A stretch of 64,000 nucleotides of DNA from Bacteroidales bacterium. Lineage in GTDB: Bacteria; Bacteroidota; Bacteroidia; Bacteroidales; UBA932. Position numbers and translations under genes: made by a program. Shown here piece after piece: positions 62,461 to 64,000 of this stretch. The first letter of the stretch is position 1; each line of letters starts with the position of its first letter. Where the stretch lies: assembly GCA_017620335.1 (NCBI GenBank), contig JAFZQO010000049.1, positions 62,001 to 126,000 of the forward strand, read 5' to 3'. The notes beneath the pieces are model-generated. The model searched no databases, had not been told where the DNA came from, and saw only the letters and a list, made by a program, of their open reading frames with translations.

Positions 62461-62484
62461 ATTCCTTCACTAAGTTAGGAATCT
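62459..62484. repeat. Small hairpin overlapping the wlbB stop codon
   Basis: AGATTCCT, ten-base loop, AGGAATCT: an eight-bp perfect stem that includes the last two bases of the TAG stop. The stem matches the outer arm of the CATTCCGAGCGAAGCG-type repeat (AGGAATCT end). A second imperfect hairpin (TTGCT..AGCAA) lies near 62498-62525. They fill the 95 bases to the next gene. Confidence 0.6.
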
Positions 62485-62555
62485 GAATATCAATGAGTTG
62501 CTTTTCTCTTTAAGAGACGAGCAAGGGCGAAGCCATATATCAAAGCCGACAAAGG

Positions 62556-63677
62556 ATGGAATTCCGAGACTTAAAAAAGCAGTACAGAATCCTCAGGGAG
62601 GATATGGACAGGGCCGTTCTGTCAGCGACCGCTTCGGGAGCATTCATTATGGGACCGCAGGTCCGAGAGCTGGAAGGACAGCTGGCGGAATACGTCGGCG
62701 TGAAACACTGCCTGAGTTGTGCCAACGGCACCGACGCCCTAACCCTGGCCCTCAAGGCCTGGGGCATCGGCCCGGGCGACGCAGTCTTTGTACCGGACTT
62801 CACCTTCTTCTCCTCCGCGGAGGTCGTTTCGCTCGAAGGCGCAACCCCCATATTCGTTGATGTCTGCGAAGAAATTTTCAACATCGACGCTGAAGACCTT
62901 GAACGTGCGATAAGGCAGACGCTGGATGGGGGCAGGCTGACCCCCAAGGTCATCATCACCGTGGACCTTTTCGGTCTTCCGGCCGATTATACGCGCATAC
63001 GCGACATAGCCGACCGCTATGGCCTCCTCATCCTCGAGGACGGTGCACAGGGTTTCGGCGGATCCTTCGGTGAACGCCGCGCCTGCAGTTTCGGCGATAT
63101 CGCCACGACTTCGTTCTTCCCCGCCAAGCCCCTCGGCTGCTATGGCGACGGAGGAGCCGTTTTCACCGACAACGATGACTGGGCCGCGCTGATAGCATCC
63201 TACCGCTTCCACGGCAAGGGAAGTTTCAAGTATGACAATGTCCGCATAGGAATGAACTCGCGCCTGGACACCATCCAGGCTGCGATACTGCAAGTGAAGC
63301 TCAAGGCTTTCCGCGAGTATGAACTGGATGCAGTGAACGCTGCGGCGGAGCGCTACACTTCCCTGCTTCGCGACATCGTCGCCATGCCTGTCATTCCAGA
63401 AGGATTCCGCTCAAGTTGGGCTCAGTACACCATACGGCTACGCGATGCCGTGCAGCGCGACGCCCTCCAGGCATCCCTCAAGGCTGAGGGTATCCCCTCC
63501 ATGGTCTATTATCCCAAGCCCATGCACTTGCAAACTGCATTTGAAGGACTTAACTCAAGGCCTTGTCCCTGCGCAGAATCCCTTTGCGCCCGCGTCCTCT
63601 CCCTCCCTATGCATCCATACCTGACAGAGACGGATATCGAAACTGTCTGTAACGCTATCATAAGCACTCTCAAGTGA
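62556..63677 (+). CDS. wlbC: WlbC/WbpE-like UDP-3-oxo-sugar aminotransferase (DegT/DnrJ)
   Basis: 373 aa PLP aminotransferase of the DegT/DnrJ/EryC1/StrS family. GTDALTLALKAW and LEDGAQGFGGSF hold PLP; the lysine is in FFPAKPLGCYGDGGAV (about residue 191). Makes the 3-amino-UDP-sugar that WlbB acetylates. Starts after a 95-base gap with hairpins and overlaps the next gene by four bases. Confidence 0.9.
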   Translation: MEFRDLKKQYRILREDMDRAVLSATASGAFIMGPQVRELEGQLAEYVGVKHCLSCANGTDALTLALKAWGIGPGDAVFVPDFTFFSSAEVVSLEGATPIFVDVCEEIFNIDAEDLERAIRQTLDGGRLTPKVIITVDLFGLPADYTRIRDIADRYGLLILEDGAQGFGGSFGERRACSFGDIATTSFFPAKPLGCYGDGGAVFTDNDDWAALIASYRFHGKGSFKYDNVRIGMNSRLDTIQAAILQVKLKAFREYELDAVNAAAERYTSLLRDIVAMPVIPEGFRSSWAQYTIRLRDAVQRDALQASLKAEGIPSMVYYPKPMHLQTAFEGLNSRPCPCAESLCARVLSLPMHPYLTETDIETVCNAIISTLK

Positions 63678-64000
63678 GACTGTTCAAACGTAAGAAGCCA
63701 AGGGTAACACTCCAGTACGAAGAGCAGTTCATCCCTGAGAACTACTCTGAACGGGGTGTGGAATCAGGCGCGAAGTTCGAACGGCACCTTGCTACGAACC
63801 GTGACTTGAAGACCATCTTCAAGGCCACGAAAGATTTGGACATGAACGGTATCGAGAAATGGCTCGATGCCCATATGGAAGAGTTCGATGACAATACGTT
63901 CATAGTCAATACCGATGAGGGAGCATCCCTGGACGGGCTCAGGCCCCACCACCCTGAATTGATCATCAACAAGATGGCGCTCAATCGTATACGTCATCTG
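63674..64000 (+). CDS. Unrecognised polysaccharide-locus gene, 5' part
   Basis: 109 codons from GTG 63674, which overlaps the wlbC stop (GTGA), to the window edge; no stop reached. Basic start (RLFKRKKPRVT), then mixed charged sequence with no motif I recognise (IEKWLDAHMEEFDD near residue 60). Gfo/Idh-type WlbA, which often neighbours wlbBC, starts differently and is not a match. Could be a glycosyltransferase or sugar-modifying enzyme by location. The downstream part is missing. Confidence 0.5.
   Translation, partial: MRLFKRKKPRVTLQYEEQFIPENYSERGVESGAKFERHLATNRDLKTIFKATKDLDMNGIEKWLDAHMEEFDDNTFIVNTDEGASLDGLRPHHPELIINKMALNRIRHL

Overview
The window is one contiguous piece of a Bacteroidota chromosome, most likely an uncultured or poorly sampled Bacteroidales. 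The evidence is SusC/SusD pairs, many lipoproteins, an UpxY/NusG-like antiterminator, serine palmitoyltransferase, OmpA-type porins, and promoters of the Bacteroidota type (TTTG, about 19-20 nt, then TAnnTTTG). Base composition is unusually G+C-rich for the phylum, so long antisense open frames are common and were ignored.

Layout. 1-4144: pyrimidine genes (end of pyrF, pyrE, pyrB with a C-terminal zinc ribbon), a CofE-like ligase, a lipoprotein and a small basic protein. 4153-7750 (minus): housekeeping enzymes (inositol phosphatase family, rhomboid, SGNH hydrolase, flavodoxin-fold oxidoreductase, hotdog thioesterase, PNPOx-like). 7806-14178 (minus): aminotransferase, aconitase, isocitrate dehydrogenase, citrate synthase and LMW-PTP, nearly gapless, forming the citrate-to-2-oxoglutarate branch. 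14299-23000: a secreted protein, serine palmitoyltransferase plus an SDR, PspC, NhaC, DUF1846, a tandem ABC ATPase, TauE/SafE and MsrA. 23203-24546: a REP-associated (Y1/HUH) transposase gene flanked by two copies of its palindromic repeat.

24660-59361 is mostly glycan catabolism. Block 1 has GH51, an EamA transporter, GH9 and a stand-alone TonB plug protein. Block 2 is a beta-glucan PUL: a cytoplasmic GH94 phosphorylase divergent from SusC, SusD, a repeat-built surface glycan-binding lipoprotein and GH16. Between blocks lie EttA, a membrane LytTR regulator, CutC, TIGR04076, a thioesterase and a transglutaminase-like lipoprotein. Block 3 (GH31 with PA14, GH2, MFS sugar porter, DPP-IV-like peptidase) together with GH9 and GH51 resembles the enzyme set for xyloglucan. 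59476-64000 holds a DUF4332 protein, an UpxY-like antiterminator, an OmpA-family protein and the start of a surface polysaccharide locus (WlbB-like acetyltransferase, WlbC-like aminotransferase, and an unrecognised gene cut by the window edge).

The least-expected layer is a set of unrelated small palindromic elements: a 26-bp terminal-repeat element on the pyrF stop codon, a tandem hairpin pair at 7176-7304, a CATTCCGAGCGAAGCG-type repeat translated in frame inside the ABC ATPase, a perfect 20-bp inverted repeat translated in frame inside GH94, a 25-bp hairpin present three times, a hairpin on the wlbB stop codon, and the RAYT-linked palindromes. Several also touch coding sequence, which suggests that repeat insertion is shaping proteins here. 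No rRNA, tRNA, CRISPR array or prophage was seen.
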